From Bigelowiella natans CCMP2755 (lineage: Eukaryota > Cercozoa > Chlorarachniophyceae), in NCBI GenBank assembly GCA_000320545.1, contig ADNK01002885.1:1-46058 (forward strand): a stretch of DNA of 46,058 bases, given 5' to 3'. Positions 1-14,879 of this stretch are shown here, piece after piece; within the stretch, counting starts at the first letter, position 1, and each line of letters starts with the position of its first letter. The translations under genes and the position numbers were made by a program. Under the pieces are notes generated by a model. It made no database searches. It was not told where the DNA came from and was given only the letters and a program-made list of their open reading frames with translations.

Positions 1-216
1 TAACCCTAACCCTACCCTAACCCTAACCCTAACCCTAACCCTAACCCTAACCCTAACCCTAACCCTAACCCTAACCCTAACCCTAACCCTAACCCTAACC
101 CTAACCCTAACCCTAACCCTAACCCTAACCCTAACCCTAACCCTAACCCTAACCCTAACCCTAACCCTAACCCTAACCCTAACCCTAACCCTAACCCTAA
201 CCCTAACCCTAACCCT
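1..216. repeat. Telomere repeat tract, CCCTAA/TTAGGG type
   Basis: An almost uninterrupted array of the hexamer CCCTAA runs from the first base to about 216. The C-rich strand reads 5' to 3' inward, which is the orientation expected at the left end of a linear chromosome. One unit near position 12 is shortened to CCCTA; the rest look perfect. The array ends abruptly at unique sequence. Two separated runs or an assembly join are not seen, so this is a chromosome end rather than an interstitial tract. Confidence 0.97.
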
Positions 217-668
217 GGCTTTTGTGGTCACGTGGTTTTGTCATTGTGCAGTGCCAAGGTGGGTGGGGCCAGTTGATGACAGAGAAAATGGTGGCCGCGC
301 ACGTGCGTGACCAGAACTGTCATCGATCTCGCTCATGATCAAATGTTCGATTGCATTGGATTCAGTTGTTAGGGATGTTTGCGAGAATTGCTTGCATTGT
401 TCACGATGCAAGCTGTGAACGTGCACCAAACGTGCACTGAGCTCGAGACAGCACATGTCTTTGGACACATGCATGAGCTGCACAATGACGTTTTTTGTCG
501 ATGCAACACATGCTCGCCACACAACGTGCTAGCGTGCAAAATTGCAACAACAGCAGTCATTCATGTTTCTTCACACGTCTCTTTCACATTCTTCTTGGTG
601 TGGCACTGCTTCTTGAGTCTGGTGTGTGATCGTGACGACTTCGCCGTGAGGAAGACGATGTTCTGTGC
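217..668. other. Subtelomeric island, TG/CA-rich, no clear gene
   Basis: This stretch separates the telomere repeats from the last exon of the ESS2 homologue. It lacks the triplet microsatellites that fill the other spacers. It is rich in GTGCA, CACGTG and TGCATG-like words and contains open frames on both strands with many Cys and His codons. I do not recognise a protein. A 26-bp segment at 451-476 is matched almost exactly, in inverted orientation, at 39758-39781, so the region probably contains a dispersed repeat also found in the inner islands. Confidence 0.6.
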
Positions 669-1164
669 CTACTTGTCGACACATGAGATTGTCGTCTCAT
701 TTCGGAACAATGCTCTCCATGTTGCTCCGCATGAGCTGCTCAAACAACTAGAGAAATACAAAATGTGGACGTACCTGATGTGAGGCGACTTGTAACTAGC
801 GCGCAATTGGTTGTCAGAGCGTGTTTGTCCCCTCTTTTTCTTTCTTGCTTGAAGTACTTTTATCGCAGCTGGAGACAAATCTACCACCCTATGAATATGT
901 AATTTAGACATCATCATTTGCTGCAAACGACGAGCGAATGAAAGATGATCACCTATTTCCTTTTGGAGTACGAATGGGTGTTGCTGAGGGAGTTTGCATA
1001 CGCTTTCTCTTTAATCGTCTCTCTTTATGTTTATCCACCAATCTGAGTCCTAATCGCTCCCTTAATGGCATGTCTGGTACCCTGTATGTTAATCAAATCG
1101 AATTGCCGACCTCACATGATTGCAAAAAATCATTGCATATCAATATATCAATACATCAATAAAT

Positions 1165-1201
<37 letters not shown>

Positions 1202-2710
1202 GTGTGTGTGTGTGTGTGTAACATGTTCACCTAAACTCAGACTGCTTCTGACGAATTTCCCCTTCAAATTTATCAATCGGATCCTCCTCCCTATTCATCG
1301 TCAATTATCAATTTCAATCGTCCTCAATAAATCTTGGTAAGAATGGAATTCTCATACTCTTCATATACATTTGTGCGTGTGTGTGTGTGTGTTTGGTTAT
1401 GTGTCGTACGGAGGACTCACTTAAGGTGCATAGGTGTTGAAGCAATGTTTCCCCACGTAATTATCGGTGAAGCCTGATGATAGCAGCATTGGGATATCAT
1501 CATCATTATTATTATTATTATTATTATTATTTTCAAAAGGTACGTAATGATAAGATAATCACAAGGATTATAATGATGATAATGATGATGACGGTGATGA
1601 TGGCAAGAACGGGTGGATGAATGATTTTAAAAAAGCAGACACATGTGCATATATTGTTCGCCTTTTTCTTCTCTCGTCGCAATATCTTAGCATGTTCCAC
1701 TTCGACTCATGATAAAGGAGGAGGGGGATGAGTAGCATATATACTACAGCTATATTTTTGAAAAAGTATTTGAATAGTAGTTGCTGCTATGAGCGTTGTT
1801 ATTACATTTCCTGCTTGATTTGGAGAGGGAGAGGGGGTTCTCATTAATTTATATCCTTTCACCATCGGAGTACTGCTGCTACTACTTCCCGCCTTCATTT
1901 AAAGAATAGAATATTAAGCATAATATTGATTTTGTACCATCATCTATCAGCAACTCATGAAATATAACTAGTATAAATTATTACCACGGTTGAATGGTGA
2001 CGTATCATGGGTGTCCGCATTGATTCAGCTATATCCTGCATTATCTGATTATGACAAAAATAGTTTTAAGACGCTATATTGGCGACAATTATTTCCTGCT
2101 GCATGATGTTATTCTTATAGATGTTAGATGGACATCAACCATTCGTTTCACCCCTACTACTACTACTACTACTACTACTACCTACTACTACTACTACTAC
2201 TCCAGAAAATTTCAATTTTCATTATTACTTGTGTTTCTATTGTTCCTGGAAATCTCGTATTCGTAGCAATAGTTTTCTTAGGCTCTTTGAAATTCTTTGG
2301 TTTGGGAGGTAATCTTGAACACCAACGACAAGAAAGAAAGACAGATATAAAGAAACAGTTAAAAGAGGACTTCAGAAAAAATATTTCACAATAGGTCGTA
2401 TAAGAGCTACAACTCCTGATAAAAAGGGGAAAAAGGGGATGAGAGGGGGGGGGTAATCAAGTGACATGTATATTATGTTGGTAATTATCCTATGAAGTTT
2501 AGTCCAGCAAACTCATAATGCCAATTGACGACATGTATATACTACTATCTTAGTAGTCATTATTCATCTAGCTCTAGCAAACCTACCCTTCAGGGTTATA
2601 CATCAGAGCATTTTTATTGGTGTAATTCCAAAACTTTACGCGTCCTTACATCATATACGAATATCACCATTAGTCCCTCTTCCAAAGTTATATGAAAAGT
2701 TGTTAATTTG

Positions 2711-2741
<31 letters not shown>

Positions 2742-3569
2742 ATACGACTCCTACTCTTCCTCTCCTACCTGTAGAGGTAGTATCGCCACATCCTTTTATC
2801 ATCATTTTGGTGCCTTGGAGATCCTAACAACATATTATAAATTCTTGCTTTTCATATCACCAACATCGTTGCTTTTATCTCTCTCTCGTTTGCCTGCTTT
2901 GAATGATCGTCGTCGTCATCGTCGTCGTAAAAAGTTGTGACACATATCAACCATAGTGGCCACTACTACTACTACCACTACTACTACCTTCTCTTTTAAC
3001 CACCAATATGACTTCTGTAGCTTTAATCGGTCCTTTTCAGAAGAAGAAATAGCAAAGCTTTTAGAATATTATTATCAGTTGTTATCAGCTCATCACGACA
3101 CTGCACCGTCATGGCAGAAACCACAACAATCACCATCACAACCATAATTATTCTCTCTGCTTATGCCAACTCTCAGATGTTGCGTCAAATAATGAAATTT
3201 CACCATCAACATCGCCATTACAGCAGCATATATTATATAGCAACAAGCTCAAATGTCATCTACCTTTGCTAGAATCTCTTGAAATGAAGCATTGTCTTCA
3301 CTCGTATGAGTTGCTACGAATTCGCTTAGTTTCAGATCCTACGTGTAGTAGTAGTTGGTAGTCGTAGTAGTAGTAGTATTAGGGAGAGCATCATAAAACA
3401 AAACACAGTCAAACTAGCAGTTGATAAAAGCAACTTTTTTGTTCCCCATGGCGAGTATGTGTAGATCAGCTGAATCCATTCCTCCTCTGTGCTACTACTT
3501 ATGGTGAGATAAGCTACTACTACTACTACTAGTACCTTGCCCTTTTCTTACTACTACTTACCCCTACTG

Positions 3570-3607
<38 letters not shown>

Positions 3608-5016
3608 TTACTACTACTACCTTAGCCCTCTTCTTCGATATCAAACGGCTGCTGCGTGTGAGAGAGGATATTACGCTTCCCTGAAATATATAGGTATTAC
3701 TTTATTTTTTGGACTTAGCCAGATCAGACCAACTGATTCGACTACGTAGTCGTATGCAACAGTATTAATGAGTGGTAGTAGTGGTAGTGGTAGTAGTACG
3801 GTCATTTCTGATTTGGAGTCTTCAAAATCGGTAGTAACTCTTCTTCTTCTACTGCTTGGAATTTACAATGCAAAAACAAACTACTTAGATACACGCAAGC
3901 GAAGAACAGTGCCCTAATGCCAACGTGCTGATAGGCAGATAGACATACAGCCAGACGAGGAAGTTTCCATTCGAAAATAAAATGGCCTTTAGAAGCTAGC
4001 TACTACAACCTTGATGTATGGTCTGGCCGTAGGTCATCGATAGGATCATGGAGTAAGTCCCGTGTTGTATGCGGAGTTTCATCCTCAAATGACGTTCCCC
4101 TTCCTCTAAGCTGAGAGACAGGTGTGTCTCCTGCTCTTCTCAATATACTGCTACTACCACCGTTTGAAAATGATGTTGCTGGAGTCATTCCTGTTGTTTC
4201 CGAATATTATCAATCTCTTTGATATAAAGGAAACATTACTTTGGATGTTTCATATGAATAAGGAAACAAAATCAAGTGCCGTTGTTCGAATATAGAATGC
4301 AAGGCTACTACTTACTACCCGGGGTCTGATCCCCTGCTGAAGACCCTTGAATGGTCTTATCGATTGCGTGAAGGTCAGGAAAGTAATCCCTCCTGTAGCA
4401 TGATCAGAAGAGCAGTCATATAACTCATTCATTATTTCGTGCCGTTTAATGAGATATTACCGAATTATATGTTCCATAGTACTGACATAAGTGTCCTCAT
4501 TGAGAATTTTCTTCCTCCTCACTTTTGGTTTCGGAGCCTTAAGAAGGTGGATTAGTTGTATGCATGAGGCCCTTTCGACAAAGATTGTGGGAATCAAATC
4601 AAAGACCTTAAACTCCATTTTGCTGACAGCATTAGCAGCTTTCTCCGCGCCTGGAAGTCGGGAAATTTCGTTGGCGTTTGCAATTGCTGTTCCTTTACCA
4701 CCACCAGCCGCACCGGCTCTTACCTACAGAGAGCTTATTATAAGATCCTAGCAAATGTAACTCTAGAAATGTATTTACTGACCAGTGAGTTTGAAACCTT
4801 GGGCTTGGTCATGTTAATTAAACAGCTACTTTCTTTCTCCTTCCTCCGAGGAGGGCTGGGTAAACCACTTGTTCGAAGGAGTTCTCTGGAGATCCTGAGA
4901 TCCCCTGAGTTTTCACATGCATCTCTGAATGATCTCGAGATGGATATTTCAGATACGTTGTCGGATTTTTGATCCCGTAGATCTTTCGAGCATTGCTCAA
5001 CTCTCTTGGGCAACAT
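669..5016 (-). CDS. ESS2: ESS2 (DGCR14) splicing-factor homologue, about 17 exons
   Basis: ESS2/DGCR14 is a nuclear protein associated with the late spliceosome. Family landmarks appear in the right order on the minus strand: ILNEDTYV (exon 4461-4537), RRDYFPDL (4319-4392), MTPATSF (4010-4190), TSEDNASFQEIL (3264-3338), NALMYNPEG (2587-2644), KTIATNTRF (2229-2294), TPSPSPN (1806-about 1895), SPIITWG and STPM (1421-1473), RERLGLRL (953-1081), and LSPAAIKVL with LRASYKSP (669-888). Other exons chosen by phase are 4607-4723, 3800-3851, 3621-3680, 2988-3014, 2769-2823 and 1985-2035. The proposed start at 5016 opens a 73-codon first exon (4798-5016) that is less certain. Two joins, before 2294 and before about 1895, do not close in phase, so a small exon may be missing at each. 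The stop at 671-669 lies only about 450 bp from the telomere. The last roughly 35 residues do not look like the family and may be read-through into the subtelomeric island. Confidence 0.85.
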
Positions 5017-5278
5017 ATCAGCGAAAATCTGCCCAAAGCACCCTCGCCATTCCTACATTCCACACTTGATAACACAAAATTCAGTGGTCCGAATGTTGGT
5101 AATAATATTTTAGTTATTTATTCGGTATATTTTGTTATTACAAGGACCTTGTCGCCAGTAACGAACTCTTGTTTTTTCCCACGACTTCCTTAGACCTCAT
5201 CTTCCAAAAATCCGTCATCAACTCGCCTCCCAACCCCCGCCCTCCCTAAGCATCCATTTTATATTCTACCAATAGCTG

Positions 5279-6571
<1,293 letters not shown>

Positions 6572-7709
6572 CTGTAACAATATATTGAGAAGACGTAGGA
6601 ATTTGTATTTGTTTTGCCCTAGAGTTATTTGACACAAGGGGTAATGGAAGCTACACCACATTATATACCACGCATGTAGCGTGTTGCGTGTTATCGCTCC
6701 ACATCAGATATCAGAGGGTTTAGAACAAGTAGGGGATGGTGCTGAGATAGGTGGCAATTCATGCCTCTGTCTTAGAGTTGTATGCACTTGAAACACATAT
6801 CTGAGATACATTGGATATATTATACGACTGAGTTGTGTGCAAGACAGTACTTTAAAATAATATTAGGATCTTTTCTCAAAATTATGCTGCCTATCTAGCT
6901 ATCTAGCTATACATGCAAGCAGCATCGCATGACGAGCTCACGTCGCGCCGCTAGTGATAAGCAGCGATGACATTTCAGATTTATTTGGACAAGCTACTGG
7001 CAAGGCATGCTAGCATGTTAGAGATCGTACATGCATGTCGCAGGCAAGAGCGTAATGTTCACTGGCGCATCGGAGTATATGGCACAGAGTTCGTATCCCT
7101 ATCTAGCTATGTCTAGCTATATTTGTTCGGTTGCTGCATCTGATCAGATACGAGATGTACGTACTACGTATACACGCACTGCTTGACTGCTGTCTAGCTA
7201 TATAGCTGCGCACGAAATGCGCGCCATTGCTGCATGCAGACCGAAAGAACATGCATGATATTTGATCGCATGCGAAACACATCTTAGCGGAGACCAACAG
7301 ATTTAACATCAGCGCTGCATCATTGCACAGCTACATGAGGATGACCAGTCTAGCAGTGCTAGATTGAACAAATTTAATTTAATTGTTCATTCTAGCATTA
7401 CATGTATCCGTCTTACATGACAGCAGGGAACAGATGCTTTTAAATGCATGAAACACATAATGGACGAGACAAATATATACAACCTAAGCGCTGTAGCCGC
7501 TGCGTTGCATAGCTACATTAGGATGACTATTGAAAATATTTAATCACTTCATTATATCCGTCTTACATGTGCATGATTGCTACGACACATGCACTAGGGA
7601 CACGTATAGGCATTCACACACACACACAAACACACACACACACACACACACACACATATGTGTGTCTGTTCACAATGCCATGACACACTAGGCACACATG
7701 TAGGCATTG

Positions 7710-7750
<41 letters not shown>

Positions 7751-7819
7751 GTACATGTGTACCTAATGCACCAACAAATGTAGCAACAGTTTTTCAGAAA
7801 ACATAGCATTTTGCTAATG
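6572..7819. other. Gene-free spacer with diverged duplicated segments and microsatellites
   Basis: This is the shared 3' spacer between the R-SNARE and the RPAP3-like gene. I see no exon-like segment. It holds CTAGCTAT-type repeats near 6890-7200. A diverged duplicate pair is marked by similar GCTACATNAGGATGA and TCCGTCTTACATG words, at about 7305-7420 and 7490-7575. A short inverted repeat (TGAACAA...TTGTTCA) lies at about 7366-7390. CA/GT and TA microsatellites occur at 7615-7660 and 7710-7750. A homopolymer of Gs follows at about 7917-7928, inside the neighbouring gene. Confidence 0.55.
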
Positions 7820-8122
7820 TTACAAATCAAGAGCAACTCTGAGACTTTGAGCAGATTTTTTGACTACATCATCTGAGTTCTTTATCAAAATTCCAAAGAT
7901 TTCTTCCAAAGCTGGGCGGGGGGGGGGAAAAACCAATGAAAAACATGTTAAAACTTGCATGCATCGTACAATGAAACATGCAGAAGGGGGAGACCTGTTT
8001 CAGCCTGACTTGTAATCATCATTATCGTTAAAGTAATTCTCCCTGCTTGCGACACCTCATTCAAAATCTACAGATATGAATTTATGTTTATACTCTTAAG
8101 CGCGGAACAAATCGAGACAGAT

Positions 8123-8156
<34 letters not shown>

Positions 8157-8186
8157 TATATTAACACCTACTACCGCCACCACCAT

Positions 8187-8219
<33 letters not shown>

Positions 8220-9358
8220 CGATAGGCATTCGTGGGGGAATTTGTCCACCACCACCTCTCTCAAGCACACCAAAATGTTACTTAGCATTTCATTGTCCAA
8301 CGATCCTACCAACAACCAGAAGACGACACATATGATGATAAGTAAATGCATAACAATGACTCTTATTAACACTAAAAGCGACTGCTACTGCTACTACTAC
8401 TACTACCACTACTGCTATTACTACTGTCATATAATACCTTCTGGCTTAAATATGTTGGCCAGAGTATTTTTTTCGAGATTCCTCAAATAAGTGAAGAAAC
8501 CTTTGTGCTTCTTTATCCTATCGTTCTGATCACCACTGTCTTCTTCTGAGAAGGGGGGGAAAAACTTTCGAGTTTGCGTTCTGAAGTCATAGGATGTACG
8601 TGGAAGAGGCTGCTGCTGCTGCTGAGCAACCTTTGCTTTATTTTCTATTGGTGCGGAAGAAGAAGAGCTTTGGTATTTTGTGGAGTCATCACTTGCTTTA
8701 TTTCCATCATCGTTGTTGTAGTCGTTGTAATGACTATTGCTATTATTTTCGTCTTTCACGTCATCTCCCCCTCCCTGAGTTCTTGTGCTTGAACCATCAT
8801 TTTTGTCACCTTCATCATCATCATAATCATCATTATCATTATCATTCTTGTCGTCATCATCATCATCCTTAATTGTCAAACATACTCTCTACTATTTCTC
8901 TGCTTCTTCCTTCGCGTGCAGATACAACTCGTTCGGTCGGTCAGCATAATTTCCATCAAAACATCACCATTACGACAAGCATAATTTCTACCAACATCAA
9001 CATCATAATCGTTGATGTCTTCTTCAGTTATACATTAATTGATGGAGAGGGCATTTTAACATGATAGGCTGGTGATTTATTATAACAACTGTCTGTACGC
9101 ACAAACACACACGCACGCTATTATTATATATGCATAGAGAGAGGGCTCACCATGGTGCTTTGGTGGTGGATGATGAGCATCCGCTGAAGCCTCCCGAAAT
9201 GCTGTTGCGACAACCATCGATGCCCTTTCTGATAAATAATAGAAATGATTAGTAACTCGAAATATTTGATATTTATCTTTAATATTCAACATAAAAAAAA
9301 TAACAGCAGCACCAACATCAACTGGTGATTCTCCCTTTGCTGCTGCTATTGCGACGAT

Positions 9359-9390
<32 letters not shown>

Positions 9391-9473
9391 CTACTACTAT
9401 TACTATATATCTCTGATCTTTAGGTTTCTTCCCGTAAATCCAACTTCTATCACTACTTCCACTGTTACTACTG

Positions 9474-9505
<32 letters not shown>

Positions 9506-12021
9506 GACTGCTGCTTTTACCCATAGCATTTTCCATCTCCTTAAACATTTCTAACGGGTCCACTTTTCCAGATTTTAAACTGAACGCATTATTAGGGTAA
9601 ATAAGTGTTACGAAAAGCTGCTTCTTAACGATCAGCAGACAGAGTGCAGCGTACGATGGGCAATCTTCTTCTTTTTCTTCTTCTTCTTCTTATTATTATC
9701 ATTTATCATTGTTAACGATAGTAACAGCGCATCCAACATACCCACAGTATTTAGAAAGCAGCAGCAGTACTAGCTACTACATCCTGCCCTCCCCCCTCCC
9801 TTCCCTCTCCCTACTACCATCACCAAAACAACAACAACAACAACTACTACTACTACTACTTCTACTACTAGTACCGTTGATCCCTTTCTTTCACATATTG
9901 ATCTAATTTCCGTTTAGCTTCAGGATCTTCCATGATCGACGAGGAGGAGGAGGCGGAGGGGGTTGAAGCAATACGATGATTTCCAGCATCATCACTGCTA
10001 TTAGAGGGTATAGTAGCAGTAGAAAAAGTGGTGGTGGCTGATGATAATATCGATATTTCCTTCTCATTCTTCATCTTCTTCTTCTTCTTCTTCTTCGCCT
10101 TTTGCTGATAGGCTTGTGTTGGCAGTATCGTCGTAGTATCTTCTTTGTACTTGACTCCTACTACCATGTTTGTTAGAATGAGATATATAGTACCAACATA
10201 GTTAGTTTCATCTTTACTAGCAATCAACATCATCGTCTCTCGCTTTCAATGTTACCCCCTCTATTTTAAGAAACGAATATGGTTTATAATATAAGGTGTT
10301 CCTTTCTTCTTTTTCTTTTTCTTCTTCTTCTTTTTCTTCTTCTTCTTCTTCTTCTTCTTCTTGTTCTTCTTCTTCAGCCGCAGCATCATTGTCATTCATT
10401 CACCATCCATTCATGATTTCATATATAGTAGCATCAACATAATTACGAGGAAGAGGAGGGGCCTTATCCACATCCCTTCGCTCCTAGATTGCCATGAGTC
10501 ATTATAACACACACAATTAATGATAATACTAATAGTACTACTAGTAATAATAATAATAATAATTCGTTTGGATCTGATGATACAACGTCCTCTCATGATA
10601 ACCACCCGTTAAAAATGGGGCCTTTTCTCATCAATATTAGCATTGACCTTGGTTTCTTCATGTTCCCCCTCTTGCTCATCTTCTTCCTCCTCCTCCTCCT
10701 CTATTTGTATTGCTATTCTACGATATCTACCAGATGATGAACGCCCTGCTGCATGTAAGTGCAAAGTATATATTATAGATCTTAAGTGTGTGAAAGTATA
10801 TTATAGATCTTTTGCTATCGATGACGAGTACAATACTACATTGTTATAATTGCTGATCTAACATTAAATATTGCTAGGTAAATATAACGATAAGTAGCAA
10901 GCTATACATGTCTACTGACCGTTATTGTCTTTGATGTTTGGGGAGGCAGCACCTGCGTGAACACCACCACCACCACCACCACCACTACTACTACTACTAC
11001 TACAACTACTTTTTACTCCGACATCTCCTCCTGCAGCTATCTCCTTTGCTCTTTTTGGCTGCTGTGGTTGTCTTTTTTGTGTGATAATATGTATTTGTTT
11101 GCCATCATCATCCATCTTCGTCTTTTCCTTCTCCTTCTTCTTCTCGTTCTCCTCCTTTACCTCCTCTTCACTGGTTTTGATAATGATGTTAGGTTGCTGC
11201 CTGAGCGCTGGCTTTTGTTTAATGGTGGCAGCCTCTTCTATACATTTTTGACGGGCAAATGCCATCTCACTCTTCCAACATCCAGGATTTATATTAGCAG
11301 TAGTAAGAGAAGGAAGAGAAGAGAGCAGTAACAGAAGGATGGGAAGGAGGAGAAGGAGAAGGTCAAAAAGAAATGATATTAGTATGATCAATAGCAATTG
11401 ATAATTGTATATGGTATTTGATTTTATGCTTTATAGGGAAATCTCTAGAGGTCAGCATAACTCTAATGATTGTTGAAAAACTCTTTTCTTGCTACTTCTT
11501 ACCTCTAACTGTTCAATAACTCTTTTATTTGTACTCCCCCCTCCTCCTCCTCCTCCATCTCTTTCGAGTTGGGCGAGACCAACAGCAAATCTAATGAAGA
11601 AGAAGATAAAAGCAAATCATTTAAGCGAGGACAGAGCAAATATTATTCGTGAAGTTATGCTACTATGGTACTTGACTATGGTACTTCCTTTCTTCATGCA
11701 TGCTTCTTGTTAATCAAGAGAGGAGAATAATATACATATTAATAACAAAAACACTATTAACAATAATAACAATAATTATAATAATAATAATTAATAATAA
11801 AATTAAAGTCATAAAAAATATAAATGATAAGACTGATATTTGAAAAAGAAGAGGAGGATATTATGCTTATATGAAATAATGAACGAGTAAACGAGATGAA
11901 GTTATTACTAATACCCAAAATCTTCAGCTGCTAATTTCCACTTGCACATCGCTTTCCTGATTACAGATTCATTATTTACTTACAGTGTAATACAATGCAA
12001 TGTAACAAATAGTGGAACAAA

Positions 12022-12054
<33 letters not shown>

Positions 12055-12124
12055 AACCATGGCAAACTGACTGATTCACTGACAGACAGCGTCTCCATCT
12101 TACTCGATATAATATATACATATT

Positions 12125-12162
<38 letters not shown>

Positions 12163-13315
12163 ATTGTTGTTATATATGAAATAACTATTGAATCATGCTG
12201 CTGGTGCTACTGATGATGATGATGATGATGATGACGACGACGATGACAATATTCCTCAATTCAGTGAAGAGTTATTATCAATTCTATGATCATCGCAGAT
12301 GAAGCACATATGTTATTATATCATTGAATTTAAGTAGTCTTGTAGATAACCGTATGATAGCGCGTCTTTTGTTGGCCTTCAAGCTGAAAGGATCAACTAT
12401 CAAAGCCTTACTGCAGTCTTCCTCAGCCATTTCTAGACGGCCTAAGTGGTGGTGGTGGTCGTGGTTTGTATAATATGACGTATCATCATGACACCTATAC
12501 TATAGATTGGCGAAAATCAATTAGGAGGTAGTAGGTGAGATAATGTGATAGATGATCAACACTTAGCTTGTGTCAAAACGGGGCAGCAGCAATTTTAGAT
12601 GCAGCTCATAAATCCAGTCACACACATCTCTAGTAACATTAAAGGAGGAGGAGGAGGAGGAGCAGCACCGATTTTGTAGTGGCAGAGTGCTCGGTTATTC
12701 CACAGAATGTGGATAATGTCTTTCACCTTCAACAACGATGTAGTAGTAGTAGTAGTTCGGTTACTTCTTTCGTATATTTATATATGCGGCGACAATCGTG
12801 ATATTCGTTCTTTTATTGCACAAGAAGGAGGTTGTCGTCATTTTTGAGGATATCATGAATGCTACAATTATATAGACGACGGACGCACCTTTTGATCCAG
12901 ATTTCTTACATTACTGATGAGAGGTACCTTGATGACAATGATGATGATGATGATGATGACGATGATGATGGTAATAACAACAAATCTCAAGTGTTGAATT
13001 TGAAGCTAATAAGATCCGTAGATTGCTGGCTGAAAGACAAGTGACAGGTAAATGATGTAATATAACACTAACGTTGCAATATGTTTCAAAGAAGATAAAA
13101 GAGCACATGTGTAATAATATTTCTATGCTAAACTTATGCGCTCTGTAACATGTATGCTACATCATATTTTGTTTGTGTGATGTGCTGTGCGCTACTAACG
13201 TCAGATTTAAGAACCCAGCACCTTTTCTACTGCATCTGTGTAGTGCTTTATGGCATCTTTGTACTGTGATGCCCGAAACGCCTGCAGCAGCAGCATGATG
13301 CCCATAATTAGTGTT

Positions 13316-13359
<44 letters not shown>

Positions 13360-13447
13360 GTTTGACGTAGTCGGTTGCAGTGAGACTCATATATCTACAA
13401 CATACCTTATTTCCTTTTTCTTTCAGATTCTGCAGCAAGTCTAACAT
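7820..13447 (-). CDS. RPAP3/SPAG1-like TPR co-chaperone
   Basis: Proteins of this family link Hsp90/Hsp70 to the R2TP complex. A TPR domain is spread over exons 13406-13447, 13222-13281, 12669-12726, 12351-12441, 11915-11956 and 11503-11590. Diagnostic words are LKEKGNKAF, YKDAIKHYTDAV, NNRALCHYK and AEEDCSKALIVDP, typical of three TPR motifs. Then come a long acidic and Lys/Gln-rich exon (10920-11271) and exons 10648-10748 and 10404-10483. Several low-complexity exons follow (9875-about 10165, 9521-9579, about 9151-9228, 8438-8867). The C-terminus, 8438 onward with 8220-8305, 7995-8067 and 7820-7911, looks like the RPAP3_C domain: PRTSYDF, FFTYLRNLEKN, then LDNEMLSNILVCLREVV, and a stop TAA at 7820-7822. 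Joins between 10404 and 9151, and from 9151 to 8867, are not resolved in phase. The ATG at 13447 directly follows an acceptor-like TTTCAG, so an upstream leader exon is possible. Confidence 0.8.
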
Positions 13448-13709
13448 CTGAAATATTTACTTGCGAGATTTTGGAACAAATTTTGCAAAGTCGGATGATG
13501 AAGTAATCGTTGCAAGATGGCATTGATGACGGGTGATAGGATGACGACGGATGATAAAGTAATCGTTGTATGATGACGGTGATAGATGGCGATGGGTAAT
13601 CGCAGAACTGATCTCCCATTATTTATTTTGTGTGGAAACAATATTGAAGGGAGGTTGATCAACAAGTAACGAAATGAAAAGCTATTCCAAGTTACAACAC
13701 CTATCACTA

Positions 13710-13742
<33 letters not shown>

Positions 13743-14076
13743 TGAGGAATAATAATGCCTCTTAGTGTTCGTATCAGATCTACCGTGCAATGGGGTCGGT
13801 CGCTCGGTCGATCAAAGATAATCTTTGAGTATAAGATCAGTCTTAAATCTCTATGCTGTGCTTAATTTCTACCTAAAATCACCGATAAACGATGATATAC
13901 GACAAGGTAGAGGAACCTTCCAGTCTTAAAGTTCAACATAAAAATAGTGTGCGACATAAAAATAGTGTTGTCGTAGTAGATATTTGGTGGTAGGGTTGTT
14001 ATGAGTACAATTATGTCTTAAACAAGTTCTGCTGTTACCGACGACAGACACACATCATAGCCAGAGCAATGTGATG

Positions 14077-14086
14077 CATCATCATT

Positions 14087-14123
<37 letters not shown>
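14077..14123. repeat. (TCA)n microsatellite upstream of the EF-hand gene
   Basis: A run of TCA/ATC triplets lies about 150 bp before the start codon of the EF-hand gene, in the divergent spacer between it and the RPAP3-like gene (13448-14279). Apart from this and a CTA run near 13709-13741, I see no coding signal in that spacer. It must hold the promoters of both genes. Confidence 0.8.
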
Positions 14124-14279
14124 CCGAAGGGATGGGCTAGATAAATGGGCAAAAGATTGATGTACAATGATTTCTTTCACATTGGGCAAGGAAGAATTTT
14201 TCATCTTGAAGCTTGGTAACGGCCAAACGATGCTGTTATATAAATCTTTTTTCTGGATATGATGCCTTTAGCAATCGCC

Positions 14280-14553
14280 ATGGCCGATGAAAAACATGTA
14301 GCTGGAAACCATTTCGATGACGAGGATGATGTAAGAGACGATGAAGATGAGACTGAAAAGGTTGACTTATCCAAACTAGTAAGATAAGCAATCAGAAGAC
14401 AAAAAAGATAATAACACGTTTGGTACTGTTGTCCAATAAACACAAATTTCACTAGGGAGAGGTAGGTCTTGAAGATGAGGAAAAAAGGCTTGCTGAACTC
14501 AAAGTTCGTATACATTCATATTTTGTAATATTTACTGCAGATGAGTGGCAATA

Positions 14554-14593
<40 letters not shown>

Positions 14594-14595
14594 TA

Positions 14596-14654
<59 letters not shown>

Positions 14655-14656
14655 TA

Positions 14657-14695
<39 letters not shown>

Positions 14696-14728
14696 AGTGT
14701 GTGTGAGTGTGTGTGTTATTGCCCACTC

Positions 14729-14767
<39 letters not shown>

Positions 14768-14799
14768 ATAATATAATAGATATTACTCTTAACAACATA

Positions 14800-14879
<80 letters not shown>

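Noticed and set aside
10217-10399. Poly-Glu open frame next to exon 10404-10483 of the RPAP3-like gene
   Set aside because: It is the translation of a TTC microsatellite. The exon ends at a GTGAATG donor before it, so I treat it as intron.
12970-13030. Plus-strand exon-like segment reading EFEANKIRRLLAERQVT with good AG and GT borders
   Set aside because: It lies inside the RPAP3-like gene on the other strand, between two TPR exons that join in phase without it. It apparently joins in phase only to 13426-13515, which overlaps the first TPR exon on the opposite strand. Probably chance.
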